From Ptiloglossa arizonensis (taxonomy: Eukaryota > Arthropoda > Insecta > Hymenoptera > Colletidae), in NCBI RefSeq assembly GCF_051014685.1, contig NW_027478458.1, forward strand, positions 1,178,001-1,242,000: a DNA stretch of 64,000 nt, in the 5' to 3' direction. The notes below the pieces were generated by a model. The model was given only the letters and a program-made list of their open reading frames with translations. It searched no databases and was not told the origin of the DNA. The position numbers were made by a program, and so were the translations under genes. Shown piece after piece: positions 48,398 to 61,409 of this stretch; within the stretch, counting starts at the first letter, position 1; every line of letters starts with the position of its first letter.

Positions 48398-49340
48398 ACA
48401 CTTCCATATCTCGCGAACGGATTGACGAATTCGAGAATTTCCTATTGCATCTGAAAGTAGAAACTCGCCCGATTACAATGGTATGTGTACTTTTCCCGTA
48501 TGCCATTCCAGTTATTGGTTTCGAGTATCAGACCAGCGAAGATTTTGATGGTTTCTCAACCATTCCTTAACTTCAAACTCCCATATCCCGCGAACGGATT
48601 GACGAACTCGAGAAATTCCTGTTGCATGTGAAAGTAGAAAGTCGCCCGATTACAACGGTATGTGTATTTTTCTCCTAGGCCTTTGTAGTTATTGTTTTCG
48701 AGTATCAGACCAGCGAAAATTTTGATGGTTTCTCAAGCATTCCTTAACTTCAAACTTCCATATCAAGCGAACGGATTGACGAATTCGAGAATTTCCTATT
48801 GCATCTGAAAGCAGAATCTCGCCCGATTACAACGGTATGTGTATTTTTGCCTAAGGCCATAGTAGTTATTGGATTCGAGTATCAGACTTGCGAAAATTTG
48901 GATGATTTCTCAAGCATTCCTTAACTTCAAACTACCATATCTCGCGAACGCATTGACGAACTCGAGAGATTCCTGTTGCATGTGAAAGTAGAATCTCGCC
49001 CGATCATTTTGGTATGTGTATTTTTCCCCTAGGCATTTGTAGTTATTGGTTTCGAGTATCAGACTTGCGAAAATTTTGATGGTTTCTCAACCATTCCTTA
49101 ACTTCAAACTCCCATATCTCGCGAACGGATTGACGAACTCGAGAATTTCCTATTGCATCTGATTGCAGAAACTCGCCCGATTACAACGGTGTGTGTACTT
49201 TTCCCCTAGGCCATTCCAGTTGTTGGTTTCGAGTATCAGACCAGCGAAAATTTTGATGGTTTCTCAAGCATGCCTTAACTTCAAACTTCCATATCAAGCG
49301 AACGGATTGACGAATTCGAGAATTTCCTATTGCATCTGAA
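48398..49340. repeat. Mixed monomers at the middle-right domain boundary
   Basis: Five to six monomers of E-like types, with private variants such as cttttcccgtatgcc near 48.49 kb, attgttttcgag near 48.69 kb, and a scrambled junction cgatcattttggtatg near 49.01 kb in place of cgattacaatggtatg. No complete copy of this order was found elsewhere in the window, and no other element is seen. Confidence 0.72.
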
Positions 49341-51130
49341 AGCAGAATCTCGCCCGATTACAACGGTATGTGTATTTTTCCCCTAGGCCATTGTAGTTAT
49401 TGGTTTCGCGTATCAGACTTGCGAAAATTTTGATGGTTTCTCAACCATTCCTTATTTTCACACTTCCATTTCTCGCGAACGGATTGACGAACACGAGAAT
49501 TTCCTATTGCATCTGATTGCAGAAACTCGCCCGATTACAACGGTGTGTGTACTTTTCCCCTAGGCCATTCCAGTTGCTGGTTTCGAGTATCAGACTAGCG
49601 AAAATTTTGATGGTTTCTCAAGCATTCCTTAACTTCAAACTTCCATATCTCGCGAACGCATTGACGAACTCGTGAAATTCCTGATGTATCTGGAAGTAGA
49701 AACACGCCCGATTACAATGGTATGTGTCTTTTTCCCCTAGACATTTGTAGTTATTGGTTTCGAGTATCAGACTTGCGAAAATTTTGATGGTTTCTCAACC
49801 ATTGCTTAACTTCAAACTCCCATATCTCGCGAAAGGATTGACGAACTCTAGAAATTCCTGTTGCATCTGAAAGTAGGAACTCGCCCGATTACAACGGTGT
49901 GTGTACTTTTCCCCTAGGCCATTCCAGTTGCTGGTTTCGAGTATCAGACCAGCGAAAATTTTGATGGTTTCTCAAGCATTCCTTAACTTCAAACTTCCAT
50001 ATCTCGCGAACGGATTGTCGAACTCGAGAATTTGCTATTGCATCTGAAAGCAGAAAATCGCCCGATTACAACGGTATGTGTATTTTTCCCCTAGGCCATT
50101 GTAGTTATTGGTTTCGCGTATCAGACTTGCGAAAATTTTGATGGTTTCTCAACCATTCCTTATTTTCACACTTCCATTTCTCGCGAACGGATTGACGAAC
50201 ACGAGAATTTCCTATTGCATCTGAAAGCAGATACTCGCCCGATTACAACGGTGTGTGTACTTTTCCCCTAGGCCATTCCAGTTGCTGGTTTCGAGTATCA
50301 GACCAGCGAAAATTTTGATGGTTTCTCAAGCATTCCTTAACTTCAAACTTCCATATCTCGCGAACGGATTGACGAACTCGAGAATTTGCTATTGCATCTG
50401 AAAGCAGAAACTCGCCCGATTACAACGGTATGTGTATTTTTCCCCTAGGCCATTGTAGTTATTGGTTTCGCGTATCAGGCTTGCGAAAATTATGATGGTT
50501 TCTCAACCATTCCTTAATTTCAAACTCCCATATCTCGCGAACGGATTGACGAACTCGAGAAATTCCTGTTGCATCTGAAAGTGGAAACTCGCCCGATTGC
50601 AATGGTGTGTATACTTTTCCCCTAGGCCATTCCAGTTATTGGTTTCGAGTATCAGACCAGCGAAAATTTTGATGGTTTCTCAACCATTCCTTATTTTCAC
50701 ACTTCCATATCTCGCGAACGGATTGACGAACTCGAGAATTTCCTATTGCATCTAAAAGCAGAAACTCGCCCGATTACAACGGTGTGTGTACTTTTCCCCT
50801 AGACCATTCCAGTCGTTGGTTTCGAGTATCAGACCAGTGAAAATTTTGATGGTTTCTCAACCATTCCTTAACTTCAAACTCCCATATCTCGCGAACGCAT
50901 TGACGAACTCGTGAAATTCCTGATGTATCTGGAAGTAGAAACACGCCCGATTACAATGGTATGTGTCTTATTCCCCTAGACATTTGTAGTTATTGGTTTC
51001 CGGTATCAGACTTGCGAAAATTTTGATGGTTTCTCAACCATTGCTTAACTTCAAACTCCCATATCTCGCGAACGGATTGACGAACTCCAGAAATTCCTGT
51101 TGCATCTGAAAGTAGGAAATCGCCCGATTA
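49341..51130. repeat. Dimeric (354-bp) and 7-monomer repeats of the right domain
   Basis: gttgctgg occurs at 49573, 49927 and 50281, exactly 354 bp apart. The partner monomer carries ggtttcgcgtatcag (49402, 50110 and 50464). The words ctgatgtatctggaag and gacatttgtag recur at 1,239 bp (7 x 177; 49681 and 50920). A dimer-based higher-order repeat is therefore overlaid by a 7-monomer copy event. Confidence 0.85.
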
Positions 51131-52609
51131 CAACGGTATGTGTATTTTTCCCCTAGGCCATTGTAGTTATTGGTTTCGAGTATCAGACATGCGAAAATTT
51201 TGATGGTTTCTCAACCATTCCTTAACTTCAAAAACCCATTTCTTGCGAACGGATTGACGAACTCGAGAAATTCCTGTTGTATCTGAAAGTAGAAACACGC
51301 CCGATTACAATGGTTTGTGTACTTTTCCCCTAGGCCATTCCAGTTATTGGTTTCGAGTAACAGACCAGCGAAAATTTTGATGGTTTCTCAACCATTCCTT
51401 ATTTTCAAACTTCCATATCTCGCGAACGGATTGACGAACTCGAGGATTTCCTATTGAATCTGAAAGCAGAAACTCGCCCGATTACAACGGTATGTGTATT
51501 TTTGCCCTAGGCCATTGTAGTTATTGGTTTCGAGTATCAGACTTGCGAAAATTTTGATGGTTTCTCAACCATTCCTTAACTTCAAACTCCCATATCTCGC
51601 GAACGGATTGACGAACTCGAGAATTTCCTATTGCATCTGAAAGCAGAAACTCGCCCGATTACAACGGTATGTGTACTTTTACCCTAGGCCATTCCAGTTA
51701 TTGGTTTCGAGTATCAGACCAGCGAAAATTTTGATGGTTTCTCAACCATTCCTTAACTTCAAATTCCCATATCCCGCGAACGGATTAACGAACTCGAGAA
51801 ATTCCTGTTGCATCTGAAAGTAGAAACTCGCCCGATTACAACGCTATGTGTATTTTTCCCCTAGGCCATTGTAGTTATTGGATTCGAATATCAGACCAGC
51901 GAAAATTTTGATTATTTCTCAAGCATTCCTTAACTTCAAACTTCCATATCTCGCGAACGGATTGACGAACTCGAGAAATTCCCGTTGCATCTGAAAGTAG
52001 AAACTCGCCCGATTACAACGGTATGTGTACTTTTCCTCTAGGCCATCCCAGTTATTGGTTTCGAGTATCAGACCAGCGAAAATTTTGATGGTTTCTCAAC
52101 CATTCCTTACCTTCAAACTCCCATATCCCGCGAACGGATTGACGAACTCGAGAAGTTCCTGTTGCATGTGAAAGTAGAATCTCGCCCGATCAAATGGTAT
52201 GTGTATTTTTCCCCTAGGCATTTGTAGTTATTGGTTTCGAGTATCAGACTTGCGAAAATTTTGATGGTTTCTCAAACATTCCTTAACTTTAAACTCCCAT
52301 ATCTCGCGAACGGATTGACGAACTCGAGAATTTCCTATTGCATCTGAACGCAGAAACTCGCCCGATTACAAAGATATGTGTGTTTTCCCCCTAGGCCTTT
52401 GTAGTTATTGGTTTCGAGTATCAGACTTGCGAAAATTTTGATGGTTTCTCAACCATTCCTTAACTTCAAACTCCCATATCTCGCGAACGGATTGACGAAC
52501 TCGAGAAATTCCTGTTGCATCTGAAAGTAGAAACGCGCCCGATTACAACTGTATGTGTATTTTTCCCCTAGGTCATTGTAGTTATTGGTTTCGAGTATCA
52601 GACCAGCGA
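51131..52609. repeat. Satellite monomers without a clear longer period
   Basis: About eight monomers mixing ccattgtag and ccattccag/gaccagcg classes. Variants include aaaaacccatttcttgcg near 51.23 kb, ggattaacgaactcg near 51.78 kb, tcgaatatcagacc near 51.89 kb and a shortened junction cgatcaaatggtatg near 52.19 kb. No longer-range copy was recognised. Confidence 0.75.
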
Positions 52610-53494
52610 AAATTTTGATGGTTTCTCAACCGTTCCTTAACTTCAAACTCCCATATCTCGCGAACGGATTGACGAAGTCGAGAAATTCCTGTTGCATCTG
52701 AAAGTAGAAACTCTCCCGATTACAACGGTATGTGTATTTTTCCCCTAGGCCATTGTAGTTATTGGTTTCGAGTATCAGACTTGCGAAAATTTTGATGGTT
52801 TCTCAACCATTCCTTAAGTTCAAACTCCCATATCTCGCGAACGGATTGACGAACTCGAGAAATTCCTGTTGCATCTGAAAGTAGAAACTCGCCCGAATAC
52901 GATGGTGTGTGTACTTTTCCCCTAGGCCATTCCAGTTATTGGTTTCGAGTATCAGACCAGTGAAAATTTTGATGGTTTCTCAACCATTCCTTAACTTCAC
53001 ACTCCCATATCTCACGAACGGATTGACGAACTCGAGAAATTCCTGTTGCTTGTGGGATTAGAAACTCGCCCGATTACAAAGATATGTGTGTTTTCCCCCT
53101 AGGCATTTGTAGTTATTGGTTTCGAGTATCAGACTTGCGAAAATTTTGATGGTTTCTCAACCATTCCTTAAGTTCAAACTCCCATATCTCGCGAACGGAT
53201 TGACGAACTCGAGAAATTCCTGTTGCATCTGAAAGTAGAAACTCGCCCGAATACGATGGTGTGTGTACTTTTCCCCTAGGCCATTCCAGTTATTGGTTTC
53301 GAGTATCAGACCAGTGAAAATTTTTATGGTTTCTCAACCATTCCTTAACTTCACACTCCCATATCTCACGAACGGATTGACGAACTCGAGAAATTCCTGT
53401 TGCTTGTGGGATTAGAAACTCGCCCGATTACAAAGATATGTGTGTTTTCCCCCTAGGCATTTGTAGTTATTGGTTTCGAGTATCAGGCTTGCGA
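52610..53494. repeat. 5-monomer higher-order repeat, first copy (period 885 bp)
   Basis: The block opens with tcaaccgttcc and gacgaagtcgag (accgttcc at 52629 and 53514, offset 885 = 5 x 177). It contains two tandem copies of a dimer marked by attccttaagttc, cgcccgaatacgatgg, gaccagtgaaa, tctcacgaacgg and gcttgtgggattag (53048 and 53402, 354 bp apart). The gcttgtgggattag variant is seen nowhere outside this tract. Confidence 0.92.
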
Positions 53495-54379
53495 AAATTT
53501 TGATGGTTTCTCAACCGTTCCTTAACTTCAAACTCCCATATCTCGCGAACGGATTGACGAAGTCGAGAAATTCCTGTTGCATCTGAAAGTAGAAACTCTC
53601 CCGATTACAACGGTATGTGTATTTTTCCCCTAGGCCATTGTAGTTATTGGTTTCGAGTATCAGACTTGCGAAAATTTTGATGGTTTCTCAACCATTCCTT
53701 AAGTTCAAACTCCCATATCTCGCGAACGGATTGACGAACTCGAGAAATTCCTGTTGCATCTGAAAGTAGAAACTCGCCCGAATACGATGGTGTGTGTACT
53801 TTTCCCCTAGGCCATTCCAGTTATTTGTTTCGAGTATCAGACCAGTGAAAATTTTTATGGTTTCTCAACCATTCCTTAACTTCACACTCCCATATCTCAC
53901 GAACGGATTGACGAACTCGAGAAATTCCTGTTGCTTGTGGGATTAGAAACTCGCCCGATTACAAAGATATGTGTGTTTTCCCCCTAGGCATTTGTAGTTA
54001 TTGGTTTCGAGTATCAGACTTGCGAAAATTTTGATGGTTTCTCAACCATTCCTTAAGTTCAAACTCCCATATCTCGCGAACGGATTGACGAACTCGAGAA
54101 ATTCCTGTTGCATCTGAAAGTAGAAACTCGCCCGAATACGATGGTGTGTGTACTTTTCCCCTAGGCCATTCCAGTTATTGGTTTCGAGTATCAGACCAGT
54201 GAAAATTTTTATGGTTTCTCAACCATTCCTTAACTTCACACTCCCATATCTCACGAACGGATTGACGAACTCGAGAAATTCCTGTTGCTTGTGGGATTAG
54301 AAACTCGCCCGATTACAAAGATATGTGTGTTTTCCCCCTAGGCATTTGTAGTTATTGGGTTCGAGTATCAGGCTTGCGA
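53495..54379. repeat. 5-monomer higher-order repeat, second copy
   Basis: Tandem copy of the preceding 885 bp with very few changes: ttatttgtttcgag near 53.82 kb, and aaatttttatgg in both of its dimers where the first copy has one aaattttgatgg. Gcttgtgggattag recurs at 53933 and 54287. The right end is set by tcaaccattccttatc instead of tcaaccgttcc. Confidence 0.92.
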
Positions 54380-56600
54380 AAATTTTGATGGTTTCTCAAC
54401 CATTCCTTATCTTCACACTTCCATATCTCGCGAACGGATTGACGAACTCGAGAATTTCCTATTGCATCTAAAAGCAGAAACTCACCCGATTACAACGGTA
54501 TGTGTATTTTTGCCCTGGGGCGTGGTAGTTGTTGGTTTCGAGTATCAGACTTTCGAAAATTGTGATGGTTTCTCAAACATTCCTTAACTTCAAACTCCCA
54601 TATCTCGCGAACGGATTGACGAACTCGAGAAATTCCTGTTGCGTCTGAAAGTAGAAACTCGCCCGATTGCAATGGTGTGTGTACTTTACCCCTAGGCCAT
54701 CCCAGTTATTGGTTTCGAGTATCAGACCAGCGAAAATTTTGATGGTTTCTCAATCATTCCTTAACTTCAAACTTCCATATCTCGCGAACGGAATGACGAA
54801 CTCGAGAAATTCCTATTGTATCAGAAAGTAGAAACCCGCCAGATTACAATGGTGTGTGTACTTTTCCCCTAGGCCATACCAGTTATTGGTTTCGAGTATC
54901 AGACTTGCGAAAATTTTGATGGATTCTCAATCATTCCTTAACTTCAAACTTCCATATCCCGCGAACGGATTGACGAACTCGAGAAATTCCTGTTGCATGT
55001 GAAAGTAGAAAGTCGCCCGATTACAACGCTGTGTGTACTTTTCCCCTAGGCCATTCCAGTTGTTGGTTTCGAGTATCAGACCAGCGAAAATTTTGATGGT
55101 TTCTCAAGCATTCCTTAACTTCAAACTTCCATATCTCGCGAACGGATTTACGAACTCGAGAATTTCCTTTTGCATCTGAAAGCAGAAACTCGCCCGATTA
55201 CAACGGTATGTGTATTTTTGCCCAAGGCCATAGTAGTTAATGGATTCGAGTATCAGACTTGCGAAAATTTGGACGATTTCTCAAGCATTCCTTAACTTCA
55301 AACTCCCATATCTCGCGAACGCATTGACGAACTCGAGAAATTCCTGTTGCATGTGAAAGTAGAAAGTCGCCCGATTGCAACGGTATGTGTACTTTTCCCC
55401 TAGGCCATTCCAGTTATTGGTTTCGAGTATCAGACTTGCGAAAATTTTGATGGTTTCTCAACCATCCCTTAACTTCAAACTCCCATATCTCGCGAACGGA
55501 TTGACGAACGCTAGAAATTCCTATTGCATCTGAAATTAGAAACTCGCCCGATTACGAAGATATGTGTGTTTCCCCCCTAGGCCTTTGTAGTTATTGGTTT
55601 CGAGTATCAGACTTGCGAAAATTTTGATGATTTCTCAACCATTCCTTAACTTCAAACTCCCATTTCTCGCGAACGGATTGACGAACTCGAGAAATTCCTG
55701 TTGCACCAGAAATTAGAAACTCGCCCGATTACAATGGTATGTGCACTTTTCCCCTAGGCCATTCCAGTTATTGGTTTCTAGTATCAGACTTGCGAAAATT
55801 TTGATGGTTTCTCAACCATTCCTTAAATTCACACTTCCATATCTCGCGAACGGATTGACCAACTCGAGAATTTCCTATTGCATCTGAAAGCAGAAACTCG
55901 CCCGATTACAACGGTATGTGTATTTTTCCCCTAGGCCATTGTAGTTATTGGTTTCGAGTATCAGACTTGCGAAAATTTTGATGGTTTCTCAACCATTCCT
56001 TAACTTCAAACTCCCATATCTCGCGAACGGATTGACGAACTCGAGAATTTCCTATTGCATCTGAAAGCAGAAACTCGCCCGATTACTACGGTATGTGTAT
56101 TTTTGCCCTAGGCCATTGTAGTTATTGGTTTCGAGTATCAGACTTGCGAAAATTTTGATGTTTTCTCAACCATTCCTTAACTTCAAACTCCCATATCTCG
56201 CGAACGGATTGACGAACTCGACAAATTCCTGTTGCATCTGAAAGTAGAAACTCGCCCGATTACAACGGTATGTGTATTTTTGCCCTAGGCCATTGTAGTT
56301 ATTGGTTTCGAGTATCCGACTTGCGAAAATTTTGATGGTTTCTCAACCATTCCTTAACTTCAAACTCCCATATCTCGCGAACGGATTGACGAACTCGACA
56401 AATTCCTGTTGCATCTGAAAGTAGAAACTAGCCCGATTACAACGGTATGTGAATTTTCCCCCTAGGCCTTTGTAGTTATTGGTTTCGAGTATCAGACTTG
56501 CGAAAATTTTGATGGTTTCTCAACCATTCCTTAACTTAACACTCCCATATCTCGCGAACGGATTGACGAACTCGACAAATTCCTGTTGCATCTGAAAGCA
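54380..56600. repeat. Mixed monomers opening the right domain
   Basis: About 12-13 monomers. It contains the first monomer of the tttcgaaaattgtgatgg type (near 54.55 kb), E-like types with cccaaggcc and tttggacgatttc near 55.21-55.27 kb, gaacgctagaaattcc near 55.51 kb, and the first cgacaaattcctg monomers near 56.22 kb. The cgacaaattcctg change removes the XhoI-type site and becomes frequent from here on. Confidence 0.75.
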
Positions 56601-59279
56601 CAAACTCGCCCGATTACAACGGTATGTGTATTTTTGCACTGGGCCGTGGTAGTTATTGGTTTCGAGTATCAGACTTTCGAAAATTGTGATGGTTTCTCAA
56701 GCATTCCATAACTTCAAACGCCCATTTCTCGCGAACGGATTGACGAACTCGAGAAATTCCTGTTGTATCTGAAAGTAGAAACTCGCCCGATTAAAATGGT
56801 GTGTGTACTTTTCCCCTAGGCCATTCCAGTTATTGGTTTCGAGTATCAGACCAGCGAAAATTTTGATGGTTTCTCAACCATTCCTTAACTTCAAATTCCC
56901 ATATCTCGCGAACGGATTAACGAACTCGAGAAATTCCTGTTGCATCTGAATGCAGAAACTCGCCCGATTACAACGGTATGTGTATTTTAGCCCTGGGCCG
57001 TGGTAGTTATTGGTTTCGAGTATCAGACTTTCGAAAATTGTGATGGTTTCTCAACCATTCCTTAACTTAACACTCCCATATCTCGCGAACGGATTGCCGA
57101 ACTCGAGAATTTCCTATGGCATCAGAAAGCAGAAGCTCGCCCGATTACAATGGTGTGTGTCCTTTTCCCCCAGGCCATTCCAGTTATTGGTTTCGAGTAT
57201 CAGACCAGCGAAAATTTTGATGGTTTCTCAACCATTCCTTAACTTCAAATTCCCATATCTCGCGAACGGATTGACGAACTCGAGAAATTCCTGTTGCATC
57301 TGAAAGTAGAAACTAGCCCGATTACAATGGTGGGTGTACTTTTCCCCCAGGCCATTCCAGTTATTGGTTTCGAGTATCAGACTTGCGAAAATTTTGGTGG
57401 ATTCTCAATCATTCCTTAACTTCAAACTTCCACATCTCGCGAACGGATTGACGAACTCGAGGATTTCCTATTGCATCTGAAAGCAGAAACTCGCCCGATT
57501 ACAACGGTATGTGTATTTTTGCCCTAGGCCATTGTAGTTATTGGTTTCGAGTATCAGACTTGCGAAAATTTTGATGGTTTCTCAACCATTCCTTAAATTC
57601 AAACTCCCATATCTCGCGAACGGATTGACGAACTCGAGAATTTCCTATTGCATCTGAAAGCAGAAACTCGCCCGATTACTACGGTATGTGTATTTTTGCC
57701 CTAGGCCATTGTAGTTATTGGTTTCGAGTATCAGACTTGCGAAAATTTTGATGGTTTCTCAACCATTCCTTAACTACAAACTCCCATCTCTCGCGAACGG
57801 ATTTACGAACTCGACAAATTCCTGTTGCATCTGAAAGTAGAAACTCGCCCGATTACAACGGTATGGGTATTTTTGCCCTAGGTCAGTGTAGTTATTGTAT
57901 TCGAGTATCAGACTTCCGAAAATTTTGATGATTTCTCAACCATTCCTTAACTTCCAACTCCCATATCTCGCGAACGGATTGACGAACTCGGGAATTTCCT
58001 GTTGCATCTGAAAGCAGAAACTCGCCCGATTACAGCGGTATGTGTATTTTTGCCCTGGGCCGTGGTAGTTATTGGTTTCGAGTATCAGACTTTCGAAAAT
58101 TGTGATGGTTTCTCAAGCATTCCATAACTTCAAGCTCCCATATCTCGCGAACGGATTGACGAACTGGAGAAATTCCTGTTGCATCTGAAAGTAGAAACTC
58201 GCCCGATTACAACGGTATGTGTATTTTTCCCCTAGGCCATTGTAGTTATTGGTTTCGCGTATCAGACTTGCGAAAATTTTGATGGTTTCTCAACCATTCC
58301 TTAATTTCGCACTCCCATATCTTGCGAACGGATTGACGAACTCGAGAAATTCCTGTTGCATCTGAAAGTAGAAACTCGCCCGATTGCAATGGTGTGTGTA
58401 CTTTTCCCCTAGGCCATTCCAGTTATTGGTTTCGAGTATCAGACCAACGAAAATTTTGATGGTTTCTCAACCATTCCTTAACTTAATACTCCCATATCTC
58501 GCGAACGGATTGCCGAACTCTAGAATTTCCTATGGCATCAGAAAGCAGAAGCTCGCCCGATTACAATGGTGTGTGTACTTTTCCCCTAGGCCATTCCAGT
58601 TATTGGTTTCGAGTATCAGACCAGCGAAAATTTTGATGGTTTCTCAACCATTCCTTAATTTCAAACTCCCATATCTTGCGAACGGATTGACGAACTCGAC
58701 AAATTCCTGTTGCATCTGAAAGTAGAAACTCGCCCGATTACAACGGTATGTGTATTTTTGCCCTGGGCCGTTGTAGTTATTGGTTTCGAGTATCAGACTT
58801 TCGAAAATTGTGATGGTTTCTCAACCATTCCTTAACTTAACACTCCCATATCTCGCGAACGGATTGACGAACTCGAGAAATTCCTGTTGCATCTGAAAGT
58901 AGAAACACGCCCGATTACAATGGTGGGTGTACTTTTCCCCCAGGCCATTCCAGTTATTGGTTTCGAGTATCAGACCAGCGAAAATTTTGATGGTTTCTCA
59001 ACCATTCCTTAACTTCAAATTCCCATATCTCGCGAACGGATTGACGAACTCGAGAAATTCCTGTTGCATCTGAAAGTAGAAACTAGCCCGATTACAATGG
59101 TGGGTTTACTTTTCCCCCAGGCCATTCCAGTTATTGGTTTCGAGTATCAGACTTGCGAAAATTTTGGTGGATTCTCAATCATTCTTTAACTTCAAACTTC
59201 CATATCTCGCGAACGGATTGACGAACTCGAGGATTTCCTATTGCATCTGAAAGCAGAAACTCGCCCGATTACAACGGTA
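56601..59279. repeat. Right-domain higher-order region, left part
   Basis: Marker monomers are gcactgggccgtgg (56636), ctatggcatcag (the cctatggc word starts at 57113 and 58529, 1,416 bp = 8 x 177 apart) and tttcgaaaattgtgatgg. An internal copy pair at 1,770 bp (10 x 177) is marked by aactagcccg (57311 and 59081) with cccccaggcc and ttttggtggattctc (about 57.17-57.62 and 58.94-59.39 kb). Confidence 0.82.
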
Positions 59280-59929
59280 TGTGTATTTTTGCCCTAGGCC
59301 ATTGTAGTTATTGGTTTCGAGTATCAGACTTGCGAAAATTTTGATGGTTCCTCAACCATTCCTTAAATTCAAACTCCCATATCTCATGAACGGATTGACG
59401 AACTCAACAAATTCCTGTTGCATCTGAAAGTAGAAACTCGCCCGATTACAACCGTATGTGTATTTTTGCACTGGGCCGTGGTAGTTATTGGTTTCGAGTA
59501 TCAGACTTTCGAAAATTGTGATGGTTTCTCAAGCATTCCATAACGTCAAACGCCCATTTCTCGCGAACGGATTGACGAACTCGAGAAATTCCTGTTGTAT
59601 CTGAAAGTAGAAACTCGCCCAATTAAAATGGTGAGTGTACTTTTCCCCTAGGCCATTCCAGTTATTCGTTTCGAGTATCAGACTTGCAAAAATTTTGATG
59701 GTTTCTCAACCATTCCTTAACTTAACACTCCCATATCTCGCGAACGGATTGCCGAACTCGAGAATTTCCTATGGCATCAGAAAGCAGAAGCTCGCCCGAT
59801 TACAATGGTGTGTGTACTTTTCCCCTAGGCCATTCCAGTTATTGGTTTCGAGTATCAGACCAGCGAAAATTTTGATGGTTTCTCAAGCATTCCATAACTT
59901 CAAACGCCCATTTCTCGCGAACGGATTGA
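59280..59929. repeat. About 650-bp segment, first copy (offset 4,071 bp)
   Basis: Matches the last 650 bp of the window at offset 4,071 bp (23 x 177): ggttcctcaacc at 59346 and 63417, gcactgggcc at 59468 and 63539, cctatggc at 59768 and 63839. Rare shared words are ctcatgaacgg, ccataacgtc and attaaaatggtgagtgtac. A closely related but less identical copy lies at 62.46-62.82 kb. Confidence 0.88.
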
Positions 59930-60169
59930 AGAACTCGAGAAATTCCTGTTGCATCTGAAAGCAGAAGCTCACCCGATTACAATGGTGTGTGTACTTTTCC
60001 CCTAGGCCATTCCAGTTATTGGTTTCGAGTATCAGACTTGCGAAAATTTTGATGGTTTCTCAACCATTCCTTAAATTCAAACTCCCATATCTCGCGAACG
60101 GATTGACGAACTCGAGAATTTCCTATTGCATCTGAAAGCAGAAACTCGCCCGATTACTACGGTATGCAT
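59930..60169. repeat. Short linking stretch of right-domain monomers
   Basis: One to two monomers with cagaagctcacccg and a ccattccag/gacttgcg class unit. This stretch joins the 4,071-bp-offset segment to the 7-monomer copy pair. Nothing else is present. Confidence 0.7.
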
Positions 60170-60645
60170 ATTTTTGCCCTAGGCCATTGTAGTTATTGGT
60201 TTCGAGTATCAGACTTGCGAAAATTTTGATGGTTTCTCAACCATTCCTTAACTTCAAACTCCCATATCTCGCGAACGGATTGACGAACTCGACAAATTCC
60301 TGTTGCATCTGAAAGTAGAAACTCGCCCGATTACAACGGTATGTGTATTTTTGCCCTAGGTCAGTGTAGTTATTGGATTCGTGTATCAGACTTGCGAAAA
60401 TTTTGATGATTTCTCAACCATTCCTTAACTTCCAACTCCCATATCTCGCGAACGGATTGACGAACTCGGGAATTTCCTATTGCATCTGAAAGCAGAAACT
60501 CGCCCGATTACAAAGATATGTGTGTTTTCCCCCTAGGCCTTTGTAGTTATTGGTTTCGAGTATCAGACTTGCGAAAATTTTGATGGTTTCTCAACCATTC
60601 CTTAATTTAACACTCCCATATCTCGCGAACGGATTGACGAACTCG
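60170..60645. repeat. About 475-bp segment, first copy (7-monomer offset)
   Basis: Repeats at 61.41-61.89 kb. Gccctaggtcagtgtag starts at 60353 and 61593, an offset of 1,240 bp, which is 7 x 177 plus one. The extra base is the additional t in cgagacttttcctattg near 61.00 kb. Shared rare words are ggattcgtgtatcag, aacttccaactccc, actcgggaatt and ttaatttaacactccc. Confidence 0.87.
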
Positions 60646-61409
60646 ACAAATTCCTGTTGCATCTGAAAGTAGAAACTCGCCCGATTACAACGGTATGTGT
60701 ATTTTTCCCCTAGGCCTTTGAAGTTATTGGTTTCGAGTATCAGACTTGCGAAAATTTTGATGGTTTCTCAACCATTCCTTATTTTCACACTTCCATTTCT
60801 CGCGAACGGATTGACGATCACGAGAATTTCCTATTGTATCTGTAAGCAGAAACTCGCCCGATTACAACGGTGTGTGTACTTTTCCCCTAGGCCATTCCAG
60901 TTGTTGGTTTCGAGTATCAGACCAGCGAAAATTTTGATGGTTTCTCAAGCATTCCTTAACTTCAAACTTCCATATCTCGCGAACGGATTGACGAACTCGA
61001 GACTTTTCCTATTGCATCTGAAAGCAGAAACTCGCCCGATTACAATGGTATGTGTATTTTTGCCCTAGGCCATAGTAGTTATTAGATTCGAGTATCAGAC
61101 TTGCGAAAATTTTGATGATTTCTCAACCATTCCTTAACTTCCAACTCCCATTTCTCGCGAACGGATTGACGACCTCGAGAAATTCCTGTTGCATCTGAAA
61201 GTAGAAACACGCCCGATTACAATGGTATGTGTGTTTTCCCCCTAGGCCTTTGTAGTTATTGGTTTCGAGTATCAGACTTGCGAAAATTTTGATGGTTTCT
61301 CAACCATTCCTTAACTTCACACTTCCATATCTCGCGAACGGATTGACCAACTCGAGAATTTCCTATTGCATCTGAAAGCAGAAACTCGCCCGATTACAAC
61401 GGTATGTGT
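60646..61409. repeat. Right-domain monomers between the 7-monomer copies
   Basis: Four monomers with cctttgaag, gacgatcacgag with gtatctgtaagcag, gttgttgg with gaccagcg, cgagacttttcctattg, attagattcg, and gacctcgag. They resemble middle-domain types (ttattttcacacttcc with gttgttgg) and are therefore probably an older shared order. No gene is seen; the 123-codon plus-strand frame here is repeat-derived. Confidence 0.75.

Noticed and set aside
48960..49030. Possible insertion breakpoint at cgatcattttggtatg
   Set aside because: It is a local change of a few bases at the usual monomer junction; both flanks continue in phase with ordinary monomers.
52170..52210. Possible junction with foreign DNA at cgatcaaatggtatg
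   Set aside because: Only a loss of a few bases relative to cgattacaatggtatg; the satellite continues on both sides.
60697..61068. Plus-strand open frame of 123 codons with hydrophobic segments
   Set aside because: It reads through satellite monomers in another frame; shorter versions occur at many positions (for example 58384, 59635 and 62644) wherever stops at tgtag or catctga are mutated.
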